Position numbers and translations under genes: made by a program. 64,000 bases of DNA from Alphaproteobacteria bacterium (lineage in GTDB: Bacteria > Pseudomonadota > Alphaproteobacteria > ATCC43930 > CGMCC-115725): contig JASHOB010000071.1 in the NCBI GenBank assembly GCA_030041335.1, positions 32,146-96,145 of the forward strand. Direction: 5' to 3'. The notes under the pieces were generated by a model. That model was not told the DNA's origin. It ran no database searches and saw nothing but the letters and a program-made list of their open reading frames with translations. How positions within the stretch are numbered: position 1 is the stretch's first letter; each line of letters begins with the position of its first letter. Below, piece after piece: positions 9,517 through 19,262 of the stretch.

Positions 9517-9559
9517 AAGGGCGGATCGGGGTACCATAGGAGCAATACGAAAGATTGTG

Positions 9560-10051
9560 ATGAGTGAACAACAAGGCGATGGTCGGCGCCGGCGCCGCAA
9601 GTCGGACAAGCCCAGCCCCATCGATGTGCATGTCGGATCGCGGGTGCGGTTGCGTCGGACATTGTTGGGAATGAGTCAGGAACGTCTCGGCAATGCCATC
9701 GGTTTGACCTTCCAACAGGTGCAGAAATACGAACGCGGGGCCAATCGCATTGGCGCCAGCAGGCTGTTCGACCTGTCTCGCGTGCTTGACGTGCCGGTGT
9801 CGTTTTTTTTCGACGACCTCAATCCGGGCATTACCGCTTCGGTTGACGATGGGGTGCCGGGCGCGAGCGAGTCGACAACGTCGCCAGCGCATGAGCCGGA
9901 CCCGATGATGCGGCGCGAAACATTGGAGCTCGTCAGAGCCTATTATCGCGTGCCGGACGCGCAAACGCGGCGCCGGCTTTTCGAGTTGGTCAAGGCGATC
10001 GCCAACGCTCATGCCGTCGCCCAGGCTGAGGCCCCTGAGCGGATGCCGTGA
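9560..10051 (+). CDS. XRE-family helix-turn-helix transcriptional regulator
   Basis: The 163-residue protein has an arginine-rich N-terminus (about 8-14) and a Cro/CI-type HTH at about 22-80, with the run MSQERLGNAIGLTFQQVQKY. The motif VPVSFFFDDL follows. This is the small XRE regulator found next to lnt in many alphaproteobacteria, related to PraR-type proteins. A GTG three bases upstream (9557) is an alternative start. In relatives it precedes metK; here it is followed by about 370 bp without a clear gene and then trmB. Confidence 0.9.
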   Translation: MSEQQGDGRRRRRKSDKPSPIDVHVGSRVRLRRTLLGMSQERLGNAIGLTFQQVQKYERGANRIGASRLFDLSRVLDVPVSFFFDDLNPGITASVDDGVPGASESTTSPAHEPDPMMRRETLELVRAYYRVPDAQTRRRLFELVKAIANAHAVAQAEAPERMP

Positions 10052-10421
10052 TGGGGCGTTGAGCGGTTCGCCCCTGTCTCGAAATCGACGGTAATGAGGA
10101 TGCCGCGCGGGTGGCGGTCATGCCGCCAGCCCCCAATGTCGCGCCTCAACGCGAGGGCGCGCGCTGCCGTCTCGCGGGTCATCGGCCTTTGGCCATGAGG
10201 AGGATGGCCGAGGGCAGGCATCGGGCACGATCGCCCGGGCGGGCGGGCGGCGAGAGTGACCCGATCCCTTGGATCTGACCCGAACGGGCGACGATAATCG
10301 CCGCTATCCGGTATGAGCCGCTCCTCCCTCGTCGGGTTGTCGCTGAAACGGCAGCATGCGATGCCGCGGACGGCGCCGGGTGTTTCCGGTCGTGGGCGAC
10401 CGCCATCCCGTGGTCATGGCA
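10052..10421. other. gene-poor gap where metK is expected
   Basis: In many alphaproteobacteria metK lies between the XRE regulator and trmB. I see no MetK motif in any frame here. A small leftward frame (stop at 10009, ATG at 10182) gives a 57-residue arginine-rich peptide I do not recognise. Short GC-rich repeats such as the CGGG run near 10235-10250 are present, but no terminator or riboswitch could be recognised. Confidence 0.6.
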
Positions 10422-11120
10422 ATGGCAGATGAACCGTCCCGGTACCGCATGATTTACGGCCGGCGCCGCGGTCGAAAGCTGCGCCCGGCACAGGCGGGAC
10501 TGATGACGACGCTGCTGCCGCGCCTGCGCTTCACCGTGCCGGAAAGCGGCCTCCTCGACCCCGGCCTCCTTTTCCCCGGCTTGGGCCGTATCGCGCTCGA
10601 GATCGGGTTTGGCGCCGGCGAGCATCTCGCGGCGCAAGCGGCGGCACAGCCCGAAACCGGCTTTATCGGGGTCGAGATTTTTGAAACCGGGGTGGCGAAG
10701 CTCGTGACCGCGATCGCCGCACGCGATTTGCGCAACGTGCGGATTCTGGCCGACGACGCGCGAGTGCTGCTGGCGGCATTGCCCGAGCAATGCCTCGACC
10801 GCGCCTACATTCTCTTTCCCGATCCGTGGCCGAAGCTGCGCCATCATAAGCGGCGTATCGTTTCGCCCGCGACGCTGGCGCAATTGGCGCGGGCAATGCG
10901 CGACGGCGGCGAGCTGCGACTTGCCACCGATGACATGGCTTATCTGCGGCAGATGCTGATCGACGCCTCGCAAGTGCCGGAATGGCAATGGCTCGCGCGG
11001 CGACCGGGCGATTGGCGCGAGCGTGCCGACGACTGGCCGGCGACGCGGTATGAAACGAAGGCACTGGCGGGCGGACGGCGGCCTGGCTATTTGCGCTTCG
11101 TCAGACGGCCGCGGGGCTGA
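10422..11120 (+). CDS. trmB: tRNA (guanine-N7-)-methyltransferase TrmB
   Basis: TrmB makes m7G46 in the tRNA variable loop. The product from ATG 10422 has 232 residues. It shows the N-terminal YGRRRGRKLRP, the SAM motif ALEIGFGAGEHLA, GVEIFETGVAKL, and the substrate loop FPDPWPKLRHHKRR that defines the family. An ATG two codons earlier (10416) is equally possible; starts further up would give an atypical leader. It stands alone here: rimP-nusA, which often follow, are not in the window. Confidence 0.95.
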   Translation: MADEPSRYRMIYGRRRGRKLRPAQAGLMTTLLPRLRFTVPESGLLDPGLLFPGLGRIALEIGFGAGEHLAAQAAAQPETGFIGVEIFETGVAKLVTAIAARDLRNVRILADDARVLLAALPEQCLDRAYILFPDPWPKLRHHKRRIVSPATLAQLARAMRDGGELRLATDDMAYLRQMLIDASQVPEWQWLARRPGDWRERADDWPATRYETKALAGGRRPGYLRFVRRPRG

Positions 11121-11161
11121 TCGCCCGTTGCCCAGAAGCGAGTGAAAATCATCGCCGGCGA

Positions 11162-11548
11162 CTACCGGCCATGATGCCAACTGGCAATGGCCTGTTCCCA
11201 GTTGCGGCCGTCGAAATAATCCAAGGTCAGCGCGGCGAGATCGACCTGGTCGAGGCAGCGGACGTTTATGTCGATCATGTCGGGATCGGAGCGCGGCACA
11301 TAGAAGGCATGAATGCCGCAATGTCGGCAGAATGTGTGCTTCGCCGCGCCGGTGTTGAAGCGGTAGGTGGTGAGCGCGTCGGCACCGCTCAACAGTTCGA
11401 ACCGGTCAGGCGGCACGAGATGATGCAGGATGCCTTTTTTTTGGCATATCGAGCAATTGCAGTAGGACACGCGTCGCAAGTCGGTGGTGATACGGAACCG
11501 CACGGCGCCGCAATGACAGCCGCCTTCATAGACCCGCATCTCGCTCAT
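11162..11548 (-). CDS. GFA-family (CENP-V/GFA domain) zinc protein
   Basis: The 128-residue protein is a single GFA domain, named after glutathione-dependent formaldehyde-activating enzyme. The zinc-binding cysteines are visible: GGCHCGAVRF near residues 9-18, YCNCSICQKKG near 29-39, and FCRHCGIHAF in the second half. Substrate is unknown for most members. It overlaps the upstream yqeY-like gene by four bases (ATGA), so the two form an operon. Confidence 0.92.
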   Translation of the reverse strand: MSEMRVYEGGCHCGAVRFRITTDLRRVSYCNCSICQKKGILHHLVPPDRFELLSGADALTTYRFNTGAAKHTFCRHCGIHAFYVPRSDPDMIDINVRCLDQVDLAALTLDYFDGRNWEQAIASWHHGR

Positions 11549-12003
11549 GGCGCGCCCAAGAGCTTCTTGACGATACTGCTCGCCCTGACATTGTCGATCC
11601 GGCCCGGCAGCTTGTCGCGAATCGCCGCCATCACCTTGCCCATGTCTTTCAGCGATTGCGCCCCGGCGGCGGCCACGATTTCCGCGACCGCGGCCTCCGC
11701 CTCCGTGTCCGACAATTGCTTCGGCAAAAAACGCTCGATGATCGCGATCTCGCCGCGCTCCTTGTCGGCCAGGTCCTCACGCCGGCCCTGTTCATAGAGC
11801 GCGATGGATTCGTGACGCTGCTTAATCATGCCCTGCAGCATTTGTAGGATCTGCGCTTCGTCGATCGCCGTTTTGCCCTTGGCACGCGCCTCGATGTCCT
11901 GCTCCTTGAGCTTGGCGATGATGAGGCGCACGGTCGAGACGCTAAGCGCGTTTTTGTCCTTCATCGCCGTCTTCAAAGCACCACTGAATTGCTCGCGCAG
12001 CAT
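11545..12003 (-). CDS. GatB/YqeY-domain protein
   Basis: This stand-alone YqeY protein resembles the tail domain of the GatB amidotransferase subunit. It has the family start LREQFSGALKTAMK, an internal RRED-type helix, FLPKQLS and the C-terminal G-K-V-M-A pattern. The start at 12003 is chosen because a GGAG lies seven bases upstream and the family begins MLRE; an ATG at 12015 would add four residues. In alphaproteobacteria yqeY is commonly divergent from carA, as here. Its function is not established. Confidence 0.9.
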   Translation of the reverse strand: MLREQFSGALKTAMKDKNALSVSTVRLIIAKLKEQDIEARAKGKTAIDEAQILQMLQGMIKQRHESIALYEQGRREDLADKERGEIAIIERFLPKQLSDTEAEAAVAEIVAAAGAQSLKDMGKVMAAIRDKLPGRIDNVRASSIVKKLLGAP

Positions 12004-12045
12004 CGGCTTCTCCATAATCCCGCGGCGCGCCTACCCCCCTCGGGG

Positions 12046-12072
12046 TTGACGCGACTCGGGGGTGCATACTAT
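12046..12072 (+). promoter_or_regulatory. possible carA promoter
   Basis: TTGACG (12046-12051) and TACTAT (12067-12072) lie in the intergenic region between the divergent yqeY-like gene and carA. The 15-bp spacer is short of the usual 16-18, and the carA start is 109 bp downstream. This would leave a leader long enough for regulation, but none was recognised. Confidence 0.35.
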
Positions 12073-12180
12073 GTGAAAGGTCTAGCCGCGCAAAACGGTT
12101 GCCAACGCGCCAGGATCGTCCTTCGGGCGCGGTTTTTGGCGCGCGGCGCCGCTCAATTGACCCAAGGTTCGTCGCTCCCA

Positions 12181-13335
12181 ATGACACTGATGCCCTCGCG
12201 CCCGACTGCGGCCCTTGTCCTCGATGACGGCCGCGTCTTTTGGGGGCACGGGATCGGCGTCGAGGGCGTGCGCGTCGGCGAAGTGTGCTTCAACACCAGC
12301 ATGACGGGCTATCAGGAGATCATGACCGATCCGTCCTATGCCGGTCAGATCGTCACTTTTACCTTTCCTCATATCGGCAATGTCGGTGCCAATCGCGATG
12401 ATATCGAGACCTCGACCTCGGCGGCACTCGGCCTGGTGGTGAGCGCCGACATCACCGAGCCCTCGAACTGGCGCGCGGTTCAGCATTTCGGCGCCTGGCT
12501 TAAATCCTACAATCTGGTCGGCATCACCGGCATCGACACGCGGGCGCTAACCCGGTCCATCCGCGACCATGGCGCGCCCAGGGGTGCCCTGTGTCATGCC
12601 GCCGACGGCCGGCTCGACATCGACGCGCTCGGCGACGCGGCGCGCGCCTGGCCGGGGCTCGAGGGCATGGATCTGGCGAAGGAGGTGACGTGCCGGCAGA
12701 GCTATGGCTGGGACCAGACCGGATGGCGATGGGGCAAGGGCTACGGCACGCTCGACCAACCGAAATACCGGGTCGTTGCCGTCGATTACGGTGCCAAGCG
12801 CAATATTCTGCGCATGCTGGCAACCGCCGGGTGCCAGATCACCGTGGTGCCGGCCGATGCCAGTGCGGCTGAGATCCGGCGACATGAACCGGACGGGATT
12901 TTTCTCTCGAACGGCCCGGGGGATCCTGCGGCGACCGGCGCATACGCGGTCCCCGTGCTGCAGGAGCTGATCGCGAGCAACAGGCCGATCTTCGGCATCT
13001 GCCTCGGGCATCAATTACTGGCGCTGGCGTTGGGCGGCAAAACCCGCAAGATGGATATCGGGCATCGCGGCGCCAATCATCCGGTGAAGGACCTCGCCAC
13101 CGGCAAGGTTGAGATCACCAGCCAGAACCACGGCTTTGTCGTGCTCTCAGAAACATTGCCGGCGAACGCGGCCGCGACTCACATCTCGCTGTTCGACGGC
13201 TCGAACGAGGGCCTGCGGCTCACCGACCGGCCGGTGTTCTCGGTGCAATATCACCCCGAAGCGAGCCCGGGCCCTCAGGACAGTCACTACCTTTTCGGCC
13301 GCTTCATCGACCTGATGAAGGAGCGCCGGCGTTGA
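12181..13335 (+). CDS. carA: Carbamoyl-phosphate synthase small subunit CarA
   Basis: CarA is the glutaminase that feeds ammonia to CarB for carbamoyl phosphate, used in arginine and pyrimidine synthesis. The 384-residue product from ATG 12181 starts with the family fold (ALVLDDGRVFWG). It has a class I glutamine amidotransferase domain with nucleophile Cys274 in GICLGHQ and the His358/Glu360 pair in QYHPEAS. The reading frame extends upstream to 11989, but that part lies in the promoter region and is not conserved. carB follows after 128 bp. Confidence 0.97.
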   Translation: MTLMPSRPTAALVLDDGRVFWGHGIGVEGVRVGEVCFNTSMTGYQEIMTDPSYAGQIVTFTFPHIGNVGANRDDIETSTSAALGLVVSADITEPSNWRAVQHFGAWLKSYNLVGITGIDTRALTRSIRDHGAPRGALCHAADGRLDIDALGDAARAWPGLEGMDLAKEVTCRQSYGWDQTGWRWGKGYGTLDQPKYRVVAVDYGAKRNILRMLATAGCQITVVPADASAAEIRRHEPDGIFLSNGPGDPAATGAYAVPVLQELIASNRPIFGICLGHQLLALALGGKTRKMDIGHRGANHPVKDLATGKVEITSQNHGFVVLSETLPANAAATHISLFDGSNEGLRLTDRPVFSVQYHPEASPGPQDSHYLFGRFIDLMKERRR

Positions 13336-13463
13336 CGGCTCTCGGCGTGCGATCTTGCCGGCGTCCCGGTTGCGCAAAGGGGGCTCGCGTCGCGGTCCAC
13401 AACCCGGTCGCAAAGACGCCGCAACCGGTCGTGCACCTGCCCGATCCGGGGGCTCGGCGCTAG

Positions 13464-16400
13464 ATGCCGAAGCGCACGGATATCCGCTCGGTTCTGATCA
13501 TTGGCGCCGGGCCGATCGTCATCGGCCAAGCGTGCGAGTTTGACTATTCCGGTGCCCAAGCCTGCAAGGCGCTGCGCGAAGAGGGCTATCGCGTCGTCTT
13601 GGTCAATTCCAATCCAGCCACGATCATGACGGATCCGGAGATGGCGGACGCTACCTATGTCGAGCCGATCACGCCGGAATTCGTCGAGCGCATCATCGCC
13701 AAGGAGAAGCCGGAGGCGCTGCTGCCGACCATGGGCGGGCAAACGGCGCTCAACACCGCGATGGCGCTCGCCCGATCAGGGGCGCTGGCGCGCCACGGTG
13801 TCGAGCTGATCGGCGCCAGCGAAAACGCCATCGCCACGGCCGAGGACCGCCTGCGGTTCCGCGAGGCGATGGATCGCATCGGCTTGCAATCGCCAAGGAG
13901 CAGACTGGTGCGCAGCCTCGCCGAGGCGCGCGAGGCCTTGGTAGAGGTGGGGTTGCCGGCGGTGGTGCGTCCGTCCTTCACGCTCGGCGGCACCGGCGGC
14001 GGCATTGCCTATAACGGCAAGGAATTCGAGGACATTGTCGAGAACGGCCTGCGCGCCTCACCGAGCCACGAGGCGCTGATCGAAGAATCGGTGCTCGGCT
14101 GGAAGGAATTCGAGATGGAGGTGGTACGCGACCGCCTCGACAATTGCATCATCATCTGCTCGATCGAGAATGTCGATCCGATGGGCGTGCATACCGGCGA
14201 TTCGGTCACGGTCGCGCCGGCGCTGACGCTGACCGACAAGGAATATCAGTTGATGCGCAACGCCTCGATTGCCGTGCTGCGCGAGATCGGGGTCGATACC
14301 GGCGGCTCCAACGTCCAGTTCGCGGTCAACCCAGAGGACGGCCGGCTGGTCATCATCGAAATGAACCCGCGGGTATCGCGGTCTTCGGCATTGGCGTCGA
14401 AAGCGACCGGCTTTCCGATCGCCAAGGTCGCGGCCAAACTCGCTGTCGGCTACACGCTCGACGAGCTCAAGAACGAGATCACGCAAGTAACGCCCGCCTC
14501 GTTCGAGCCGACCATCGACTATATCGTCACCAAAATGCCGCGCTTCGCCTTCGAGAAATTTCCCGGTGCGGAGCCGTTGCTGACCACGTCGATGAAGTCG
14601 GTCGGCGAGGCGATGGCGATCGGCCGCAGCTTCGCCGAGTCGGTCCAGAAGGCGCTGCGCTCGATGGAGACCGGGCTCACCGGTTTCAACGAGATCGAAA
14701 TCCCCGGGGCCGCCTCGGGCGACAAGAATGCGATTCGCGCGGCGCTCGCCCTGCCGTCGCCCGACCGCCTGCTCACCATCGCCCAAGCCGTTCGCCACGG
14801 CTTCACCACGGCGGAAATCCACGCCGCCTGCCGCTACGATCCCTGGTTCCTCGACGCCATCGCCGACATCGTTGCCGTCGAGGACGAGGTTAGGAGCAAC
14901 GGCCTGCCCGGTGACGCCGCGGGCCTGTCGCGCTTGAAGCGGATGGGCTTTTCCGATGCACGGCTCGCCGAACTCGCTGGCCTGAGCGAGGCGGCGGTGG
15001 CGTCCGAGCGCGCCCGCGCCAAGGTTCATCCAGCCTATAAGCGCATCGACACCTGCGCCGCGGAGTTTCCGGCGCTGACCCCCTATTTCTATTCGACTTA
15101 TGTGAGCGAATGCGAGGCGGAACCGACGGCGCGCGACAAGGTTATCATTCTCGGCGGCGGACCCAATCGCATCGGCCAGGGCATCGAGTTCGACTATTGC
15201 TGCGTCCACGCCGCCTATGCGCTGAAGGAGGCCGGCATCGAGACCATTATGGTCAATTGCAATCCGGAAACGGTCTCGACCGACTACGATACGTCGGACC
15301 GGCTCTATTTCGAGCCGCTATCGGCCGAAGACGTGATCGAGATCGTGCGCGTCGAGCAAATGAACGGCCGTGTGCTCGGTGTCATCGTGCAGCTCGGCGG
15401 GCAGACGCCGTTGAAACTGGCAGCGGCGCTGGAAACGGCGAACATTCCGATCCTCGGCACCTCGCCGGACGCGATCGATCTCGCCGAAGACCGCAAGCGG
15501 TTCCAGCAATTGCTGGCGCGTCTTGGCCTGAAGCAGCCGGAAAACGGCATCGCCACGTCGCTCGACCAAGCCGTCGCGGTCGCCGAGCGCATCGGCTATC
15601 CCGTCGTGATCCGGCCGTCCTACGTGCTGGGCGGCCGTGCCATGGAAATCGTCCACGAGCCGGACGGGCTGGCGCGCTATATGACACACGCCGTCAAGGC
15701 GTCGGGCAAAAATCCGGTGCTGATCGACCGCTACCTCGACGACGCGATCGAGGTCGATGTCGATGCGCTCGCCGATGGCGAGACCGTGCATATTGCCGGC
15801 ATCATGGAACACATCGAAGAGGCGGGAATTCATTCCGGCGACAGCGCCTGCTCGCTGCCGCCTTATTCGCTGTCGCCGGCGGTAATCCGCGACATTGAGT
15901 GTCAGACCAGTGCTTTGGCAAAGGCTTTGCACGTCATCGGGCTGATGAACGTCCAATATGCGGTAAAGGACGCCTTGGTCTATGTGCTTGAAGTCAATCC
16001 GCGCGCTTCGCGCACCGTGCCCTTCGTCGCCAAGGCCACCGGCATTCCGATTGCCAAGGTTGCGGCCCGCGTGATGGCCGGCGAGAAGCTCAAGGCCTTC
16101 GCCCTTGCCCGCAGCGGCAAGCAGCGCGTCGCGGTCAAGGAGGCGGTCTTTCCGTTCGCGCGCTTTCCCGGCGTCGATCTCATCCTCGGCCCGGAGATGA
16201 AATCAACCGGCGAGGTGATGGGGCTCGACGGCGATTTCGGCCGCGCCTTTGCCAAGTCCCAACTGGGAAGCGGCACCGTGCTGCCGCTTCAGGGCACGGT
16301 CTTTGTCTCGGTGCGCAACAAGGACAAGCCCGCGATGGTGGCCCCATGCCGGCGATTGCTGGAATTCGGCTTTAAGATGTTGGCGACGCGCGGCACCGCC

Positions 16401-16706
16401 GACTATCTGCGCGGTGCCGGAATCGAAGTCGAGACCGTCAACAAGGTGCTCGAAGGACGCCCGCATATCGTCGACCGCATGCTCTCCGGCGGTGTACAGC
16501 TGGTCTTCAATACTACTGAAGGTGCCCAGGCCAAGACCGACAGTTTCAGCCTGCGGCGCACCGCATTGATTGTCGGCATACCCTATTATACAACTATCGC
16601 GGGTAGCCGCGCGGCGGTGCAGGCGATCGGCGCGCTGCGCAGCGCCAACCTTGAAGTCGCCTCATTGCAATCCTATTTTGAAGCTTCTCCCACGGCAGCG
16701 GTGTAG
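13464..16706 (+). CDS. carB: Carbamoyl-phosphate synthase large subunit CarB
   Basis: CarB holds two ATP-grasp halves that make carboxyphosphate and then carbamoyl phosphate, joined by an ammonia tunnel from CarA. The 1080-residue protein has the usual length. Duplicate start motifs are seen ([18 protein letters not shown] near residue 13 and [17 protein letters not shown] in the second half), as are the two ATP-grasp domains with [10 protein letters not shown] and [11 protein letters not shown]-terminal MGS-like allosteric domain follows. The 128-bp gap after carA has no recognisable gene. Confidence 0.98.
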   Translation: MPKRTDIRSVLIIGAGPIVIGQACEFDYSGAQACKALREEGYRVVLVNSNPATIMTDPEMADATYVEPITPEFVERIIAKEKPEALLPTMGGQTALNTAMALARSGALARHGVELIGASENAIATAEDRLRFREAMDRIGLQSPRSRLVRSLAEAREALVEVGLPAVVRPSFTLGGTGGGIAYNGKEFEDIVENGLRASPSHEALIEESVLGWKEFEMEVVRDRLDNCIIICSIENVDPMGVHTGDSVTVAPALTLTDKEYQLMRNASIAVLREIGVDTGGSNVQFAVNPEDGRLVIIEMNPRVSRSSALASKATGFPIAKVAAKLAVGYTLDELKNEITQVTPASFEPTIDYIVTKMPRFAFEKFPGAEPLLTTSMKSVGEAMAIGRSFAESVQKALRSMETGLTGFNEIEIPGAASGDKNAIRAALALPSPDRLLTIAQAVRHGFTTAEIHAACRYDPWFLDAIADIVAVEDEVRSNGLPGDAAGLSRLKRMGFSDARLAELAGLSEAAVASERARAKVHPAYKRIDTCAAEFPALTPYFYSTYVSECEAEPTARDKVIILGGGPNRIGQGIEFDYCCVHAAYALKEAGIETIMVNCNPETVSTDYDTSDRLYFEPLSAEDVIEIVRVEQMNGRVLGVIVQLGGQTPLKLAAALETANIPILGTSPDAIDLAEDRKRFQQLLARLGLKQPENGIATSLDQAVAVAERIGYPVVIRPSYVLGGRAMEIVHEPDGLARYMTHAVKASGKNPVLIDRYLDDAIEVDVDALADGETVHIAGIMEHIEEAGIHSGDSACSLPPYSLSPAVIRDIECQTSALAKALHVIGLMNVQYAVKDALVYVLEVNPRASRTVPFVAKATGIPIAKVAARVMAGEKLKAFALARSGKQRVAVKEAVFPFARFPGVDLILGPEMKSTGEVMGLDGDFGRAFAKSQLGSGTVLPLQGTVFVSVRNKDKPAMVAPCRRLLEFGFKMLATRGTADYLRGAGIEVETVNKVLEGRPHIVDRMLSGGVQLVFNTTEGAQAKTDSFSLRRTALIVGIPYYTTIAGSRAAVQAIGALRSANLEVASLQSYFEASPTAAV

Positions 16707-16801
16707 TAGTCTTGGTTAATTCGCGCCAAATCGTGGGCGAGTTCCGGGTGGAAGCCCGTCCGGTAATCATTCATCTATAATATCGGGGACGAGTTTTCCT
16801 C

Positions 16802-17275
16802 ATGTCAAAGATTCCAATGACCGCCGCCGGTTACAACCGGCTCCAAGATGAATTGCGGAGGCTCAAGGCGACCGACCGGCCGGCCGTGATCCGCGCCCTC
16901 GCCGAGGCGCGCGACCATGGCGATATATCGGAAAATGCTGAGTATCACGCCGCGCGCGAGCGCCAGAGCTTCATCGAGGGCCGCTTGGCCGAGCTCGAGG
17001 ACAAGATCGCCCGTGCCGAAGTGATCGATGTTTCCAAGCTGTCCGGCAAACAGGTGAAGTTCGGGGCGACGGTCACGCTCGAAGATGAGGAAAGCGAAGA
17101 GAAGGCGGTCTATCAGATCGTCGGTGAAGATGAGGCCGATGTCAGCAAGGGCCGGCTCTCGGTGACGTCGCCGCTGGCGCGGGCGCTGATCGGCAAAGGC
17201 GTCGGCGAAAGCGTCGAAGTGTCGACGCCGCGCGGCGCTCGTTCCTACGAAGTGGTACGGGTCGCGTTTAAGTAA
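16802..17275 (+). CDS. greA: Transcription elongation factor GreA
   Basis: GreA rescues backtracked RNA polymerase by stimulating transcript cleavage. The 157-residue protein has the N-terminal coiled coil with the acidic tip region [18 protein letters not shown] (about 37-54) and a C-terminal FKBP-like domain ending [17 protein letters not shown] lies at 16776-16781, but no clear -35 box accompanies it. The carB-greA order is common in alphaproteobacteria. Confidence 0.97.
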   Translation: MSKIPMTAAGYNRLQDELRRLKATDRPAVIRALAEARDHGDISENAEYHAARERQSFIEGRLAELEDKIARAEVIDVSKLSGKQVKFGATVTLEDEESEEKAVYQIVGEDEADVSKGRLSVTSPLARALIGKGVGESVEVSTPRGARSYEVVRVAFK

Positions 17276-17290
17276 CGCGCTCCCCTGCCC

Positions 17291-18265
17291 CTATACCACA
17301 AACACGGTCGAGCCGGTGGTCTTGCGGCTCTCGAGATCGGCATGCGCCTTGGCGGCGTCTTTGAGCGGATAGGTCTGGTTGACGACGATCTTCACCTTGC
17401 CCGCCAAAACCACCTCGAACAAGTTCTTGGCCATCGCCAAGAGGTCCTCGCGCTTGGCGCCGTAGGTCGCCAGCGTCGGGCGCTGGACATAGAGTGAACC
17501 CTTGGCGGCGAGGATGCCGAGATCGAAGGGTGGAATCTTGCCCGAGGACTGGCCAAAGCTGATCAGGAACCCGTGTGGCCGGATGCAGTCCAGCGACTTC
17601 ATGACCGTGTCCTTGCCGACGCCGTCATAGACCGCCGCGCATTTGGCGCCCTGGGTGATTTCACCGACCCGGGCGACGAAATCCTCTTTGGTGTAGTCGA
17701 TGACATGGTCATAGCCGTGGTCGCGGGCGAGCCGGACCTTGGCGGCGCCGCCGGCGGTGCCGATCACGGTGGCGCCCTTGGCTTTGGCCCATTGTCCGAA
17801 GATCAGGCCGACGCCGCCGGCCGCGGCCTGGCACAACACCGTGTCGCCCGCCTTGATGGCGAAGCTGCGGTTGACCAGGTATTCGGTGGTGAGGCCCTTC
17901 AGCATCATGGCCGCCGCGGTCTGGTCGGAAATCCCGTCGGGAATCTTGACGAGACGAGCGGCCGGAATGAGGCGCGCTTCGGAGTAGGCGCCGAGCGGCG
18001 CAGCGCCGTAGGCGACGCGGTCGCCCACTTTAAGATCGACGGCGCCGGGTCCGACCTCCTCGACGACCCCCGCGGCTTCACCTCCGAGAGGGCTCGGCAT
18101 TGGCATCGGATAAAGCCCGCTGCGCTGGTAGGTATCGACGAAATTGAGGCCGACGGCGGTGTGGCGGATGCGGACCTCGCCCTCGCCGGGCTTGCCGAGT
18201 GACACCTCTTCCCAGCGCAACACGCTCGGCCCACCGGTCTCGTGGAAACGAATGACATGAACCAT
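17291..18265 (-). CDS. NADPH:quinone oxidoreductase (zinc-independent MDR family)
   Basis: The 324-residue protein is a medium-chain dehydrogenase/reductase of the quinone oxidoreductase type. It has the N-terminal GroES-like domain with GLNFVDTYQRSGLYP (39-53), GGEAAGVVEEVG (61-72), and the nucleotide-binding AAGGVG at 148-153 followed by ATVIGTAGG. The catalytic and structural zinc cysteines of alcohol dehydrogenases are absent, as expected for this subfamily. It lies 12 bp downstream of the dienelactone hydrolase gene on the same strand, so the two are probably co-transcribed. Confidence 0.9.
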   Translation of the reverse strand: MVHVIRFHETGGPSVLRWEEVSLGKPGEGEVRIRHTAVGLNFVDTYQRSGLYPMPMPSPLGGEAAGVVEEVGPGAVDLKVGDRVAYGAAPLGAYSEARLIPAARLVKIPDGISDQTAAAMMLKGLTTEYLVNRSFAIKAGDTVLCQAAAGGVGLIFGQWAKAKGATVIGTAGGAAKVRLARDHGYDHVIDYTKEDFVARVGEITQGAKCAAVYDGVGKDTVMKSLDCIRPHGFLISFGQSSGKIPPFDLGILAAKGSLYVQRPTLATYGAKREDLLAMAKNLFEVVLAGKVKIVVNQTYPLKDAAKAHADLESRKTTGSTVFVV

Positions 18266-18277
18266 GTGCGACCTCCT

Positions 18278-18967
18278 TTAGGCGAGATGCTGCTTGAAAA
18301 AGGCGGCGGTCCGGTCGTTGGCAAGCGTCGCCGCGGCCTGGTCGAAATGCTCGCCGCCGTCGCGAGCGAAAGCATGATCCTGGTTCGGGTAGGTTTCTAA
18401 CGTGACGTGGCGATTGCCTTTGAGCCCTTCTCGCATTCTCGCCTGAACGGGCGGCGGCACGAACCCGTCCTTTTCGGCGATGTGAAGCATCAGCGGCTTC
18501 TTGATGTTGCCAGCCTCGCCGAGCAAGGCATCGATCATCACGCCGTAATAACCGACCGATGCGTCGATAGTGGTGCGGGTCGCCGTCATATAAGCCAGCC
18601 GTCCGCCGAGGCAATAGCCGACAGCGCCAACCTTGCCGGTACACGCCGGGTTGGCCCGCAGCGCGTCGATGGTCGCTGCAATGTCCGCTACCGCGCGATC
18701 CTGATCGAGCTTCTGCATCAGCCCGAGCGCCTTCTGAAAATCTTCGCCCTTGTCGGTAAGCTCGATGCCGGGCGCGATGCGCCAGAATAGATCGGGCGCC
18801 ATGGCGACATAGCCCGCCGCCGCACAGCGGTCGGCGACCTGACGGATCCACGGATTGACGCCGAAGATCTCTTGAATCACGACGATGCCAGGCCCCTTCC
18901 CCGCGGGCGTGGCGAGATAGGCCGAAAAATGGCCGCCATCCTTAGCGCGAACAGTTACATCCGGCAT
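18278..18967 (-). CDS. Dienelactone hydrolase family protein
   Basis: The 229-residue alpha/beta-hydrolase has the dienelactone hydrolase features: IQEIFGVN near residues 31-38 (Glu33), the nucleophile elbow GYCLGG with Cys119, an Asp in AEKDGFVPPP and a His in NQDHAF. Cys in place of Ser marks this family, which opens lactones in aromatic breakdown, although many members have unknown substrates. It is the first gene of a two-gene leftward unit with the quinone oxidoreductase. Confidence 0.88.
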   Translation of the reverse strand: MPDVTVRAKDGGHFSAYLATPAGKGPGIVVIQEIFGVNPWIRQVADRCAAAGYVAMAPDLFWRIAPGIELTDKGEDFQKALGLMQKLDQDRAVADIAATIDALRANPACTGKVGAVGYCLGGRLAYMTATRTTIDASVGYYGVMIDALLGEAGNIKKPLMLHIAEKDGFVPPPVQARMREGLKGNRHVTLETYPNQDHAFARDGGEHFDQAAATLANDRTAAFFKQHLA

Positions 18968-19262
18968 TGCGCCCTCCCTTGATGCTGTGGCAGTGGGGCG
19001 AGATTAGCGAGCCGGGCATTGGCGGGGCAAGCCATACTCCCGGCATGGCGCGGTGGCGCCGAGCGCGTGGCTTGCGTGCGACCGATGCGCGAACCGGCGA
19101 AGGTCGCCGCCCGCTGGCATTGGGGCATCGCGCCACGACCACCCCTGAGCTTGGGCGCGGCAATGTCTCGGCATTGGATCGCGGCGATCGACCCGTCGTG
19201 ACCCGGGGCTTTGCGCCCTTTGTGGCCTGTCCGCGAGAGGCCCGGCGCGCGCCCCAGCCACA

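Noticed and set aside
10009..10221. 70-codon minus-strand frame in the metK gap
   Set aside because: Overlaps the XRE gene end, and I recognise no family; not enough to call a gene.
14058..15209. 383-codon minus-strand frame within carB
   Set aside because: Lies fully inside carB, with no start context and no recognisable domain.
16776..16781. TATAAT upstream of greA as a promoter
   Set aside because: The hexamer is perfect and well placed, but the region 16-18 bp upstream has no -35-like sequence, so I did not list it as a feature.
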